Part shown: in pieces, positions 32,992 to 41,660 of the stretch
Layout: every line of letters begins with the position of its first letter
Numbering within the stretch: position 1 is the first letter of the stretch
DNA from: Hyphobacterium marinum
GTDB taxonomy: Bacteria > Pseudomonadota > Alphaproteobacteria > Caulobacterales > Maricaulaceae
Length of the DNA stretch: 64,000 nucleotides
NCBI RefSeq assembly: GCF_036330325.1
Contig: NZ_JAZDRO010000002.1
Span: forward strand, 310,001 to 374,000
Direction: 5' to 3'
Translations under genes and position numbers: made by a program
The notes under the pieces: model-generated
Database searches by the model: none
Seen by the model: only the letters and a program-made list of their open reading frames with translations
Told to the model about the DNA's origin: nothing

Positions 32992-34956
32992 TCAATCAAT
33001 CCCCTCCCTAACCGTCCCGTCCTCGCTCAGATAAACCTCACTCCCCTTCTCGCGGAATTCGCGGGATTTCTCCGCCATGCCTTTGGCGGCTTCCTCGGCG
33101 GTTGCGCCGGTCTTGCCCGCCGCATAGTCGCGCACGTCCTGTGAGATTTTCATCGAACAGAATTTCGGCCCGCACATCGAGCAGAAATGCGCCACCTTGT
33201 GGGCTTCCTTCGGGAGGGTCTGGTCGTGGAAATCCTGCGCGGTTTCCGGGTCGAGACCGATATTGAACTGGTCCTGCCAGCGGAATTCGAAGCGGGCCCG
33301 GCTCATCGCGTCGTCGCGCAGTTTCGCCGCCGGATGGCCCTTGGCGAGATCGGCGGCGTGGGCGGCGATCTTGTAGGTGACGACGCCCACTTTCACGTCG
33401 TCGCGGTCAGGCAGCCCTAAATGCTCCTTCGGCGTGACATAGCAGAGCATGGCGGTGCCGAACCAGCCAATCATCGCCGCCCCGATGGCCGAGGTGATAT
33501 GATCATAGCCCGGCGCGATATCGGTGGTGAGCGGGCCCAGCGTGTAGAAGGGCGCTTCGCCGCACGTCTTCAACTGCTTGTCCATATTGGCCTTGATCTT
33601 GTGCATGGCGACATGGCCCGGCCCCTCGATCATGACCTGGCAGCCCTTGTCCCAGGCGATCTTGGTGAGTTCCCCCAACGTCTCCAGCTCGGCGAATTGT
33701 GCCTCGTCATTGGCGTCCGCGATGGAGCCGGGACGCAGGCCATCGCCCAGCGAGAAGGAGACGTCATAGGCGCGCATGATCTCGCAGATCTCGTCAAAGC
33801 GCTCGTAAAGGAAGCTCTCCTTGTGGTGGGCGAGGCACCACTTGGCCATGATCGAGCCGCCGCGCGACACGATGCCGGTCACGCGTTTCGCCGTCATCGG
33901 CACGAAGGGAAGCCGTACCCCGGCATGGATGGTGAAATAGTCCACCCCCTGCTCGGCCTGTTCGATCAGCGTGTCGGCGAAAATGTCGAAGGTCAGGTCC
34001 TCGGCGATGCCGCCGACCTTTTCCAGCGCCTGATAGATCGGCACGGTGCCGATCGGCACCGGCGAATTGCGCAAGATCCATTCGCGCGTGTTGTGAATGT
34101 TCTTGCCGGTGGAGAGGTCCATCACCGTGTCGCCGCCCCAGCGGATGGCCCAGACCATTTTCTCCACTTCCTCCTCGACCGAGGAGGCGACGGCGGAATT
34201 GCCGATATTGGCGTTGATCTTCACCAGGAAATTCCGGCCGATCACCATCGGCTCCAGCTCACCGTGATTGATGTTGGCCGGGATGATCGCCCGCCCGCGC
34301 GCGATCTCGTCGCGCACGAATTCCGGGGTGACGAATTCGGGAATATCGGCACCGAAATCCTCACCGTCCGCGCGGCGTTCGGCGGCCCCCTCCAGCGCCG
34401 CCTTGCGGCCGAGATTCTCGCGCTCGGCGGCGTAGATCATCTCCTTGGTGACGATGCCGGCGCGGGCGAATTCAAGCTGGGTGACGGGATGGCGCGACTT
34501 TGCCCCCTCGCCTTGAGGGGAGGGTTGGGGTGGGGTGGAACCGCCTTCCCCCCACCCTTGCCCTCCCCCGGAGGGGGAGGGAATCGCGCGCAAAGGCCGG
34601 TGGCGGACCGGGAATTCGCGGGCGAGGTATTTACCCGTCGCGCCGCCATTGTCGAGCGGGGTCGGTTCGCGGCCGTCATAGGCCTCCACCCCGCCGCGTT
34701 CGAGCACCCAGCGCGTCCGGTCGCGCGTCAGGCCGGTCTCGACATCAATGATCGCTTCGGGATCCGAATAGGGGCCGGACGGATCATAGACGCGCACCGG
34801 CGGCTCGTTCGCCGTGGGGTGCAGGTCGATCTCGCGGTGCGGGACTTTCAGGTCCGGCGCAGCCAGCGGCGAGGTATGGATTTTCCGCGAACCGGGCAGC
34901 GGGCCGGTTGTCACCTTGGGCGTCTCGAATTCGGACTGGGCGGTGGGCTTGTTCAT
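32992..34956 (-). CDS. thiC: Phosphomethylpyrimidine synthase ThiC with in-frame repeat insertion
   Basis: A radical-SAM enzyme of 654 residues converting aminoimidazole ribotide to HMP phosphate in thiamine synthesis. Seen: N-terminal RVYDPSGPYSDP, NANIGNSAV near 260, MIEGPGHVAMHKI, and the C-terminal cluster motif CSMCGPKFCSM (C-x2-C-x4-C). Residues about 124-155 (RAIPSPSGGGQGWGEGG onward) are low-complexity, absent from the usual ThiC, and are encoded by a palindromic repeat; VTQLEFARAGIVT resumes after it. It is the third gene of a TPP-riboswitch operon. Confidence 0.95.
   Translation of the reverse strand: MNKPTAQSEFETPKVTTGPLPGSRKIHTSPLAAPDLKVPHREIDLHPTANEPPVRVYDPSGPYSDPEAIIDVETGLTRDRTRWVLERGGVEAYDGREPTPLDNGGATGKYLAREFPVRHRPLRAIPSPSGGGQGWGEGGSTPPQPSPQGEGAKSRHPVTQLEFARAGIVTKEMIYAAERENLGRKAALEGAAERRADGEDFGADIPEFVTPEFVRDEIARGRAIIPANINHGELEPMVIGRNFLVKINANIGNSAVASSVEEEVEKMVWAIRWGGDTVMDLSTGKNIHNTREWILRNSPVPIGTVPIYQALEKVGGIAEDLTFDIFADTLIEQAEQGVDYFTIHAGVRLPFVPMTAKRVTGIVSRGGSIMAKWCLAHHKESFLYERFDEICEIMRAYDVSFSLGDGLRPGSIADANDEAQFAELETLGELTKIAWDKGCQVMIEGPGHVAMHKIKANMDKQLKTCGEAPFYTLGPLTTDIAPGYDHITSAIGAAMIGWFGTAMLCYVTPKEHLGLPDRDDVKVGVVTYKIAAHAADLAKGHPAAKLRDDAMSRARFEFRWQDQFNIGLDPETAQDFHDQTLPKEAHKVAHFCSMCGPKFCSMKISQDVRDYAAGKTGATAEEAAKGMAEKSREFREKGSEVYLSEDGTVREGID
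34493..34590. repeat. Palindromic element inside the thiC coding sequence
   Basis: About 98 bp forming an imperfect inverted repeat: GCGCGACTT at one end and GAATCGCGC at the other, with CCCTCGCCTTGAGGGG and CCCTCCCCCGGAGGGGGAGG arms nearer each end and GGTTGGGGTGGGG against CCCCCCACCCTTG in the middle. The frame stays open across it, giving about 32 extra Gly/Pro/Ser-rich residues in ThiC. Confidence 0.8.
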
Positions 34957-34985
34957 GGTGTTGTCTTTCGGTCGAAATTTTGGGG

Positions 34986-35438
34986 TCAGCCGGTCACGGC
35001 CCAGCGGACGTGCGGATCTAGGAGGACCAAATCGCCGCCCTGCGGGGCCTGCACGTCGAAACGGAATTGCGCGCGCACCATCGCCCCCTCAGGCGCGTCG
35101 TCGTCCTGATTGGGCGTGCTGAGCGTCAGCGTGCAGTCATAGCCATCCGGCGTATCGGCGAGCGGGAGGCACGCGGACGTATAGGTCACGCCCGCATGGC
35201 GTTCCGGCATGTGCCAGTAGGCGAGAGACGCCTCCCCGACCGGCTCGCCGGTATTCCAGTCGGCGGGGACGAGGTTGTCCGCTTCGGTCAGCAGCAGCGC
35301 ATGCAGCCCCTCCGGGTCGAGCGAGACGGTCTCAGCCTCCATCCCGGCCGCGATGCTGTCTGCCTCTTCGGTGGGCGAACACGCGACAAGGAGCGCGGTA
35401 AGGCCCGCCACAGCGGTCATTCCGGCAAAGGCTTTCAT
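34986..35438 (-). CDS. Lipoprotein of unknown function in the thiC operon
   Basis: A 150-residue protein with a lipoprotein signal: MKAFAGMTAVAGLTALLVAC with lipobox LVAC and acylated C20. The mature part is acidic and has two cysteines (SACLPL, DCTLTL) and a beta-rich end (RAQFRFDVQAPQGGDLVLLDPHVRW). No family is recognised. It starts in an ATGA overlap with the YjbR-family gene and ends 29 bp before thiC, so it should be under the TPP riboswitch. A thiamine-related role is only a guess from this position. Confidence 0.75.
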   Translation of the reverse strand: MKAFAGMTAVAGLTALLVACSPTEEADSIAAGMEAETVSLDPEGLHALLLTEADNLVPADWNTGEPVGEASLAYWHMPERHAGVTYTSACLPLADTPDGYDCTLTLSTPNQDDDAPEGAMVRAQFRFDVQAPQGGDLVLLDPHVRWAVTG

Positions 35439-35815
35439 GTCCGGTTCTCCTGTTTGTCGAGGCCCAATTCGGCCTGAAGCTTCTTCGTCAGTCCCGCGCC
35501 GACGATGCGGTAGCTTTCGGCCAGGTAGGCGGCGAGGTCGTCGTCCGAGAGAGTTTCGTCGCTGGTGCGCTGAATCCATTTCATCCCGCGTGAGGCGAGA
35601 TAGGGCGCGGGACGGCAGCCGGGCTGGTCTTTCAGGATGTCGAACGAAGTATCAGAGCACTTGAACGACGTGGCGAAGTCGCCGTCATTCGTGCTCCACC
35701 CCGCGACGGCGAAAATCTTGCCGCCGATCTTCCAGACATGCGCGCCGCCCCACTGCACCACGTGGGTGGTGTGCGGCAGGCCGCCACAAATCGCATTGTA
35801 CTGATCGACGTCCAT
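35435..35815 (-). CDS. MmcQ/YjbR family protein
   Basis: A 126-residue protein with the CyaY-like YjbR fold: DQYNAICGGLPHTTHVVQWGGAHVWKIGGKIFAV, KCSDTSFDILKDQPGCRPAPYLASRGMKWI and a C-terminal YRIVGAGLTKKLQAELGL. The family may bind DNA but has no defined role. ATG 35815 is preceded at 8 bases by GGAG; a GTG directly upstream is possible. It is the first gene behind the TPP aptamer. Confidence 0.85.
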   Translation of the reverse strand: MDVDQYNAICGGLPHTTHVVQWGGAHVWKIGGKIFAVAGWSTNDGDFATSFKCSDTSFDILKDQPGCRPAPYLASRGMKWIQRTSDETLSDDDLAAYLAESYRIVGAGLTKKLQAELGLDKQENRT

Positions 35816-35828
35816 CACCCTCGCTCCG

Positions 35829-35909
35829 TCCCGACGCCGGCATGACCCGGATCCGGTTCTAAGGGTGCAATCTCAGCCCTGCCTTACCTTGGCCGGGCGC
35901 CCCTCGGAA
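35829..35909 (-). promoter_or_regulatory. TPP (thi-box) riboswitch
   Basis: On the minus strand the conserved thi-box elements occur in order: GGGGCGCCC, GGGCTGAGA, a short P3 loop, ACCCTTAGAACCGGATCCGGG, TCATGCCGGCG and TCGGGAC. P1 is formed by TTCCGA (35904-35909) with TCGGGA (35829-35834). The ribosome-binding GGAG (35824-35827) begins one base after P1 and the ATG follows 8 bases later, so TPP binding could block translation initiation directly. It leads the YjbR-family gene, lipoprotein and thiC. Confidence 0.92.
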
Positions 35910-35964
35910 CTCATGAGCGCGCACCATGGACCAGCGCAGGCGAGTCGCGCAAGGGGCGCGGCAA

Positions 35965-36822
35965 TCAGCGGGTATAGATCGGCGCGACGCTGGCCGGCGC
36001 GAGCGAGGCGGCGCGCGCGGCGGGAACCGGGGCAACCTGGACCCGGCGGCCATCGGTATAGCCACGGATCGCGCCATTGATCTCGCCGACCATGGCGGTC
36101 AGGGCATCCGCCTCGGGCGTCTGCGACATGGCAATGACCAGCATCATGTCGCCAGGCGCTTCGTCGGTCGCGCCGCCGGTATGAAGGAGCCATGCGGCTT
36201 CCGCCTCGGGATGGCTTTCGAGCGCAATGCTCACCACCTGGACCAGGTATTCGGGGGGCTGGCTGACGCCGAAGGGTCCCGTCGGCGCGGGCGGTTGGGG
36301 CGGCACGACCGGACGGTTCTCGACCTCGATTGTCTGCAGGCTGGAGGCGCGGCGCTGCTGGAGCATCTGCGTCTCGGCAACCGTGAACAGTTTCTGGTGC
36401 GTGGTGCCGGGATTGAGGTGGAAACGGAAGTCGCCGGAGAAGGCGTCGAGCAGGTCCCGGATCGGGACAAACAGGATGCCGTACTCACCGAACCCGTTGG
36501 CCTCGGCGAACGCATTCAGGCGCGCCTCGCTGTCAAACACCTCGATGACGGTGACACCATCGATGCGGCCGGCCAGAAAGACCGCGCGCAGATGATCGGG
36601 CCGCGCCGTTCCGGAAAAGGCGTCTTCGGCCGCGTCAGAACCGAGCGGAATGATCGCGGCATAAACCGAGGAATTGTAGAACAATTCATAGAATTCGGCG
36701 CGGCGGTCGGGATCGGCGCTGCCAGCCTGGACCGCGCGGTCCAGCGGCGTCGGACCGTCCTGGGCGAATGCCATTCCCCCGGCCAACAGGCCCAAGGCCG
36801 CCACAATCGCAATCCAGCGCAT
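35965..36822 (-). CDS. Secreted SseB-like protein
   Basis: A 285-residue protein with a signal peptide (MRWIAIVAALGLLAGGMAFAQ). Residues about 28-130 resemble the SseB N-terminal domain (LDRAVQAGSADPDRRAEFYELFYNSSVYAAI, then FDSEARLNAFAEANG and GILFVPIRDLLDAF), and a Pro-rich linker leads to a second alpha/beta domain. SseB proteins are known from enhanced-serine-sensitivity studies and are usually cytoplasmic; an exported version is unusual. The assignment is by eye and moderate. It lies just upstream of the TPP riboswitch, on the same strand. Confidence 0.6.
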   Translation of the reverse strand: MRWIAIVAALGLLAGGMAFAQDGPTPLDRAVQAGSADPDRRAEFYELFYNSSVYAAIIPLGSDAAEDAFSGTARPDHLRAVFLAGRIDGVTVIEVFDSEARLNAFAEANGFGEYGILFVPIRDLLDAFSGDFRFHLNPGTTHQKLFTVAETQMLQQRRASSLQTIEVENRPVVPPQPPAPTGPFGVSQPPEYLVQVVSIALESHPEAEAAWLLHTGGATDEAPGDMMLVIAMSQTPEADALTAMVGEINGAIRGYTDGRRVQVAPVPAARAASLAPASVAPIYTR

Positions 36823-36959
36823 CGCATTTCCCCCTTCACGTCTGCGCCGGCCTCCCGCAAGTTACGGGCCAGAGGCCGGGTGCCCAAGAAAACCATAACA
36901 AGGCGATCCGGGCTTGTCGCGCCTGCGGGGCATCGTGCCCCGAACGAGAGGAATTCGGC

Positions 36960-37499
36960 ATGGTCTGGCTGCTTTTTTCGACCCTGATGCTGACCGATCC
37001 GGTCAAAATCGAGCCTATGCCCCAGCGGATCGAAAACGGCCGCTGGGTCGAACGGCAGGAGGACGGATCAAGCGGGTGTCCTGATCCCCACGCACGGGAT
37101 ATCGATATCTACTACCTGATGGTCCCGCCGCATCCGCGATCGCCCAATACAGGGGATATACGCTTTGGACTGGGCCTGGGCAGCGGCGACTATATCCTGA
37201 CCTCGGTCCCGCAACTCGCGCCGCCGGACCCGGACGGGAACCGCCGCCTAACGTTGACCGGGGGCATCGTCCATACGGTGGGCATCGAAAGGAACGGCGT
37301 GCTCAGTTCCTTTACGCGCGGCCGGATGGAGGCCACGTTCTCCTTGGCGGCGAATGGCGATCTTCACCTGAGAACGCTGTTCTTCTCCGAGCGGGGTCGT
37401 GATGCTGAACACACGGTTTCAGACGGACGGATCTTGGAAACGGGCACGGTTTTACGCGCCTTTGAGTTCTGCCCGACCCCGCATCCCGAACGCCGCTGA
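36960..37499 (+). CDS. Hypothetical exported protein
   Basis: A 179-residue protein with a short hydrophobic N-terminus (MVWLLFSTLMLTDPVKIEP) and a beta-rich body with two cysteines (SSGCPDP, FEFCPTP) that may pair. No family is recognised. GAGGA precedes the ATG, and a GGGGCA-TCG-TGCCCC hairpin lies just upstream (36927-36941). It is divergent from the SseB-like gene. Confidence 0.65.
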   Translation: MVWLLFSTLMLTDPVKIEPMPQRIENGRWVERQEDGSSGCPDPHARDIDIYYLMVPPHPRSPNTGDIRFGLGLGSGDYILTSVPQLAPPDPDGNRRLTLTGGIVHTVGIERNGVLSSFTRGRMEATFSLAANGDLHLRTLFFSERGRDAEHTVSDGRILETGTVLRAFEFCPTPHPERR

Positions 37500-37565
37500 C
37501 GCCCTCCCCTCACCGGCACGGCGCGAAACTTGCGTTGGCGGCTCCATTACAGCCGGAGTCCGCCG

Positions 37566-38681
37566 ATGCGCGCGCCAAACTGGATCAATGCCCTGTTTTC
37601 CGGGCCGCACGGGCGGCTTGAGGATCGGCGCAATTCCTTTACCGCCATCCGGATCGGCTTTGCCTTCCTGGTCCTCTACGGCCACGCGCTGATGCTGCCG
37701 AACGGCCTGCCGATGACCGGCGACTGGCCGGTCTTCATCGACAATTCGGTCCAGTTCGCGCTCGACGGGTTTTTCATCCTGTCCGGCTACATGATCGCGG
37801 CCAGCCTGATGAACCGGCGCAACATGCTGAACTATGCCGCGTCGCGTGTGTTGCGGATTTTTCCCGGACTGATCGTTGCGGCCCTGCTGTTGTGGCTGGT
37901 CGTCGGACCGCTGTTCACAGATCTGAGCTGGGGGGCGTACTTCACCCACCCGGACTCGCTGACATTCCTCGCGCGGATCATCTTCCAGATCGAGCCACAG
38001 GCCGATTTGCCGGGCGTGTTCGCCGACCATCCGCTGACGGACATGAATGGTCCGTTGTGGACGATCCGCTATGAGCTCCTGGCCTATCTCGCCGCGGGCG
38101 TGCTCGCGGTGATGGGCCTGTTCCGGAACAAGTGGTGGATACTCGTTCTTTTCGCCGGGGCAGCGCTTCTGTCGGACATGGAAATGGTCTGGCCCTATGA
38201 CGGGATCGGATCCGGCACCCTGTTCGCGGCCGCGCGCTTCGGCGGGGCTTTCATGACGGGAGCCGTCTTCTATGCCTGGCGGGACCGGATCCCGCTGGCA
38301 CCTGGCTGGGCCGTGGTTCTGATCCTTGCCGCCATTGGCCTCCAGTCGACGCCTGCCTCGATGATCAGCGCCCAGATCGCCATGGCCTATGTGACACTGT
38401 GGGCCGGATTCCTCGCCATTCCGGGCAAGACCGGGCACGCCATCCGCAATGTCGAGGATGTCTCCTACGGCGTCTACATATTGCACTGGCCCATCGGGCA
38501 GATGCTGCTGGCGAGCTTTCCGGACATCGCCCCGCACGTCCTGTTGCTCGCCATGGCTCCGCTGGCGCTGCTGGCGGGCTGGCTTCTGCGCGTACTGATC
38601 GAGATCCCGGCCCTTAATGCCAAGTCTTCAATCGTCGCGGGGCTGCGGCGTTTTCGGCCTCAGGCAGCAAAGCCTGCGTAG
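37566..38681 (+). CDS. Acyltransferase 3 (OafA/YrhL-type) membrane protein
   Basis: A 371-residue protein with about ten transmembrane segments. Seen: the family opening FTAIRIGFAFLVLYGHALML with conserved Arg and His, GFFILSGYMIAASLMNRR, MNGPLWTIRYELLAYL and a late VSYGVYILHWPIGQML. Such enzymes O-acetylate surface polysaccharides or other exported glycans. The ATG at 37566 is preferred over an upstream start. It could act on the O-chain made by the 6-12 kb genes, but nothing links them. Confidence 0.9.
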   Translation: MRAPNWINALFSGPHGRLEDRRNSFTAIRIGFAFLVLYGHALMLPNGLPMTGDWPVFIDNSVQFALDGFFILSGYMIAASLMNRRNMLNYAASRVLRIFPGLIVAALLLWLVVGPLFTDLSWGAYFTHPDSLTFLARIIFQIEPQADLPGVFADHPLTDMNGPLWTIRYELLAYLAAGVLAVMGLFRNKWWILVLFAGAALLSDMEMVWPYDGIGSGTLFAAARFGGAFMTGAVFYAWRDRIPLAPGWAVVLILAAIGLQSTPASMISAQIAMAYVTLWAGFLAIPGKTGHAIRNVEDVSYGVYILHWPIGQMLLASFPDIAPHVLLLAMAPLALLAGWLLRVLIEIPALNAKSSIVAGLRRFRPQAAKPA

Positions 38682-39058
38682 AGATAGAGCGCCCCGAGAA
38701 CCAGCGTCAGCACGCCAAACCCGCGCAGCATGCCCATGCCGAGCGGAATTTTCGCGACCAGCGCAAAGAAGCTGCGGCGAACCGCCAGCATCAGAATGCC
38801 TTCGACAAGTGCGGCCCAGCCGATCAGCGACACGATGATCTGCGGCCAGCTGCTCCACTGGTTATGAAGCGTGACCAGCGCCGCCCCGATCGTGAACACG
38901 ACGACGGCGGAAATGTAGGCCAGTGCCGGATTGGCGCGGAAATTCTCCATGACGCCGTCATAGGCCTTGGGATCGATCAGCAGGCCAATACCACCCGCGA
39001 GCATGTAAAGGCCGAGGATACGGGCGAGACTTTCGGTCAGGCTTGCATCGGAAAACAT
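38660..39058 (-). CDS. Small four-helix membrane protein
   Basis: A 132-residue protein with four hydrophobic segments (about 10-30 ARILGLYMLAGGIGLLI, 46-64 AYISAVVVFTIGAALVTL, 75-92 IIVSLIGWAALVEGILML and 112-130). GGGAGG lies 6 bases before the ATG at 39058. No family can be named. Its last 22 bp overlap the end of the convergent acyltransferase gene. Confidence 0.72.
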   Translation of the reverse strand: MFSDASLTESLARILGLYMLAGGIGLLIDPKAYDGVMENFRANPALAYISAVVVFTIGAALVTLHNQWSSWPQIIVSLIGWAALVEGILMLAVRRSFFALVAKIPLGMGMLRGFGVLTLVLGALYLYAGFAA

Positions 39059-39127
39059 GGGCAACCTCCCTTGTGACGCGAGTCATACTCGCGCCACAGG
39101 AGAAGTGCCGTCAATGCGGCAAGTCGT

Positions 39128-40708
39128 CTATTGTACGCGTTCCAGCCTGTCGCCATCCCAGTCCAGTGCGACAACCGAGCCATCCTCGCCCCGCAGGAAG
39201 GTAAAGTTGTCAATGCCAGAATAGGCGTTCGTCTGTCCGCCAAAAAGGTCCGGGCTGGCGGGTTCGAGCTGATAGGTCAGCGCGTCAGATCGCAGTACAA
39301 GACCCGTCTCACCGGCTTCGATCTCAACTGACCCAAGTACGAAGTCAGGGTTCGAATATGTCCCGGTATAAGTGGCCAGCTCGTCTGCCGCCGGTGCCCA
39401 GGACCAGCCGTTCCACTGTGCATCTGCACGGGCTCCGCTGACCTGATTTTGCAAATGGTCGAGATATCGCTGGTTCTGGCGGCCATAGACATCGAGTCGG
39501 CGCGCCTGCCACTGTTCGCGAGCGGGCAGGTCCAGTGCCAGCTCCAGTGCCTGCTTGGTAATCTCAAGTGAGAGGAATCCGGTCATGCTGTCGGAATTGG
39601 TAAAGACGGCGACCCCCAGACCAAGGTCGGGAGCGAGCGTCATCCCGGTTCTGTAACCGGTATAGCCTCCGCCATGCTGGAGAATCGTGCCGAAATCCGC
39701 TGCGGCGTCGCCGGGATAGAGATACTCACAAACATTCCAGCCGAAGCCGTAACCGTCACACGTGAATCCGTCGCCATCGCCTTGTTGCACGGCGATCGTG
39801 TCGTGGGTAAGCGCGATCATTGCCGGCGTAATACCGGACCGGGCCGGAGTCTCCCCCGTGAGCTGAATCTCCATCCAGCGTGCCATGTCGCTGGCACTTG
39901 TCATCAACCCTCCGGCAGATTGCATCATGCCATCAGGCTTCGGCGGAATGAGGTACCAGCCATTGGCGCGTGGCCAGTCGTCTTGATGTGCGCCCGTGCG
40001 GCGATGGCCCCAGGCTACATCTGCCGGATCGAAATCCGATGTGCGCCCGGACGTTTGGTCCAGCCCCAAGGGCGTGAACACATCCTGGTCGAGCCAGTCG
40101 CGCCAGTTGATCTCTGTGACCTGCTCGAGAGCGGCTGCATAGATATTGTAGCCCAGATTGCTGTACTGAAAGCCGGACTCCCGGGCAGTGGCATAGCGTT
40201 CGATCAGGCCGGGATATTCGGACGGTGCGACGTCGCGAACATAGGCTTCCAGATAGCCGATTTCGTCAGCAGAAATCGCAGCCTGGTGAGACAGGAGATC
40301 CCGCATTGTAATTGACATTGCGTCACGCCCTTCAGGCATCTGCAAATCAGGCCAGACCTCGGCGAGCGTGGTTGTCAGCGGGAAGACGCCCTCCGCATCA
40401 AGCCGGGCCGCGAGCAGGCCCACATAGGCCTTGGTCATGGACGCGATATAAAATTCCGACTCTGCGGTAGCGGGCGCACCGGTCTGGGCGTTCAGAACGC
40501 CGTGCATCCGGATATAGCGCCGCCCGTCGTCCGTCACGACAATCACGGCAGCCCCCGGAGGGAATTCCTGCATCTGCTCGGCCTGTTCCATGAACCCATC
40601 CAGTCCAGAAGTGATGCGGTGCCAGGTGGCATCATCCACCTGCGCGAACGCCTGTTCGGTCAGGAATGGCAGGCTGAGGGCGATAAGGGCAGCGGTATAG
40701 CGGAACAT
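39128..40708 (-). CDS. Secreted serine hydrolase, beta-lactamase class C/CubicO-like
   Basis: A 526-residue protein with a signal peptide ending at EQAFAQ. The beta-lactamase/DD-peptidase fold has the S90-M-T-K93 nucleophile motif (YIASMTKAYVG), Y182-S-N184 (GFQYSNLGYN) and a late HGGGYTGYRTG in place of KTG. The C-terminal 150 residues form a beta domain common in this group (D-aminopeptidase or esterase relatives). Beta-lactamase activity is not implied. An AraC-type regulator gene lies 79 bp upstream on the same strand. Confidence 0.87.
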   Translation of the reverse strand: MFRYTAALIALSLPFLTEQAFAQVDDATWHRITSGLDGFMEQAEQMQEFPPGAAVIVVTDDGRRYIRMHGVLNAQTGAPATAESEFYIASMTKAYVGLLAARLDAEGVFPLTTTLAEVWPDLQMPEGRDAMSITMRDLLSHQAAISADEIGYLEAYVRDVAPSEYPGLIERYATARESGFQYSNLGYNIYAAALEQVTEINWRDWLDQDVFTPLGLDQTSGRTSDFDPADVAWGHRRTGAHQDDWPRANGWYLIPPKPDGMMQSAGGLMTSASDMARWMEIQLTGETPARSGITPAMIALTHDTIAVQQGDGDGFTCDGYGFGWNVCEYLYPGDAAADFGTILQHGGGYTGYRTGMTLAPDLGLGVAVFTNSDSMTGFLSLEITKQALELALDLPAREQWQARRLDVYGRQNQRYLDHLQNQVSGARADAQWNGWSWAPAADELATYTGTYSNPDFVLGSVEIEAGETGLVLRSDALTYQLEPASPDLFGGQTNAYSGIDNFTFLRGEDGSVVALDWDGDRLERVQ

Positions 40709-40787
40709 GACGGGGTCTCCAGGTGGGACAGAAGGGACGAAATTGACGTCACACTGTCGCGACATCCGGGCCGTGTATTGAACGGAT

Positions 40788-41561
40788 TTAACCTGCAGCC
40801 AGCAGGCCGCGCAGGATTTCCGGCGTGAAGCCGGTTTCCCGTTTCAGCATACGGATGAAATGGCTCTGGTCGGCGAAACCGGCGTCGTGGGCGGCATGTG
40901 ACCCGGGTGCGCCATCGGCCAGATAGCGCACACCCCGGGCCAGACGGCATCGCAGGGCATAGAGGCTTGGCGGCATGCCAAAGCAGCGCCGGAAACCGCG
41001 TGACAGGTGCGCCCGGTGCACACCGGCACTGCGGGCCGCAGCATCGAGGTCGACCGGTTCGGTTTCCTCGCGCAACTGGTCGCGCAGGCGCAGCACCCAG
41101 TCCGGATGAGAGCCAGGACGGCGAACGTCCCGGTCTTCATCGAATTCATCCATGCCCGCGGCCAGGTCAGCAGCGAAATCGAGCAGGTCGCGTGTCCCTC
41201 CCGCCGCAGTCATGGCGCGTGCGAGGCGGATCTCGTCCGCGCCGGCCGGCCGCCAGCGCCATCCTGACGCCGCGGGGGCCACAGCATCATAGCTATCGAG
41301 ATTGATCGACAGAATGAGTGCGCCATTGGGTCCGTAACGGTTGGCGTGATCGCGGCCTGACGCCTTGTAGCCGAGGCTGGGTCCGGAAAGGTCGCGGCAG
41401 TCCGATCCCGATCTTTCCTCCAGCTCGCCGGCAAGGACGAGCGAGACCTGATGGGCTGCGTGGGCGTGAGTGCGCATCACCGCGCCCGGCGCATAATGAC
41501 TCACTCTTACCGATACGCCCGGAGCGGCCCCGATCTGTTTGCTGCGTATGTTGCCCGCCAT
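40788..41561 (-). CDS. AraC-family transcriptional regulator
   Basis: A 257-residue regulator with an N-terminal cupin-like sensor (SHYAPGAVMRTHAHAAHQVSLVLAGELEE) and a C-terminal double helix-turn-helix: VDLDAAARSAGVHRAHLSRGFRRCFGMPP and GVRYLADGAPGSHAAHDAGFADQSHFIRMLKRETGFTP. The second motif carries the conserved AxxxGFxDxSHFxRxFKRxxGxTP pattern. It may control the serine hydrolase gene downstream. Confidence 0.9.
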   Translation of the reverse strand: MAGNIRSKQIGAAPGVSVRVSHYAPGAVMRTHAHAAHQVSLVLAGELEERSGSDCRDLSGPSLGYKASGRDHANRYGPNGALILSINLDSYDAVAPAASGWRWRPAGADEIRLARAMTAAGGTRDLLDFAADLAAGMDEFDEDRDVRRPGSHPDWVLRLRDQLREETEPVDLDAAARSAGVHRAHLSRGFRRCFGMPPSLYALRCRLARGVRYLADGAPGSHAAHDAGFADQSHFIRMLKRETGFTPEILRGLLAAG

Positions 41562-41660
41562 CCCGGCTCCGTCCGCTCATAACCGTGAGACAGTCATGAT
41601 GCGGAAAGCCTGACGAATGGATCACAAGATTCTGAATTAAGTGTCAGGCGGGGTCCGGGG

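Noticed and set aside
33421..35109. A 562-codon plus-strand frame opposite thiC and the lipoprotein gene
   Set aside because: It lies antisense to clearly conserved genes, reads through the riboswitch operon, and its product is His/Arg/Asp-rich without domains, as expected of GC-rich shadow frames.
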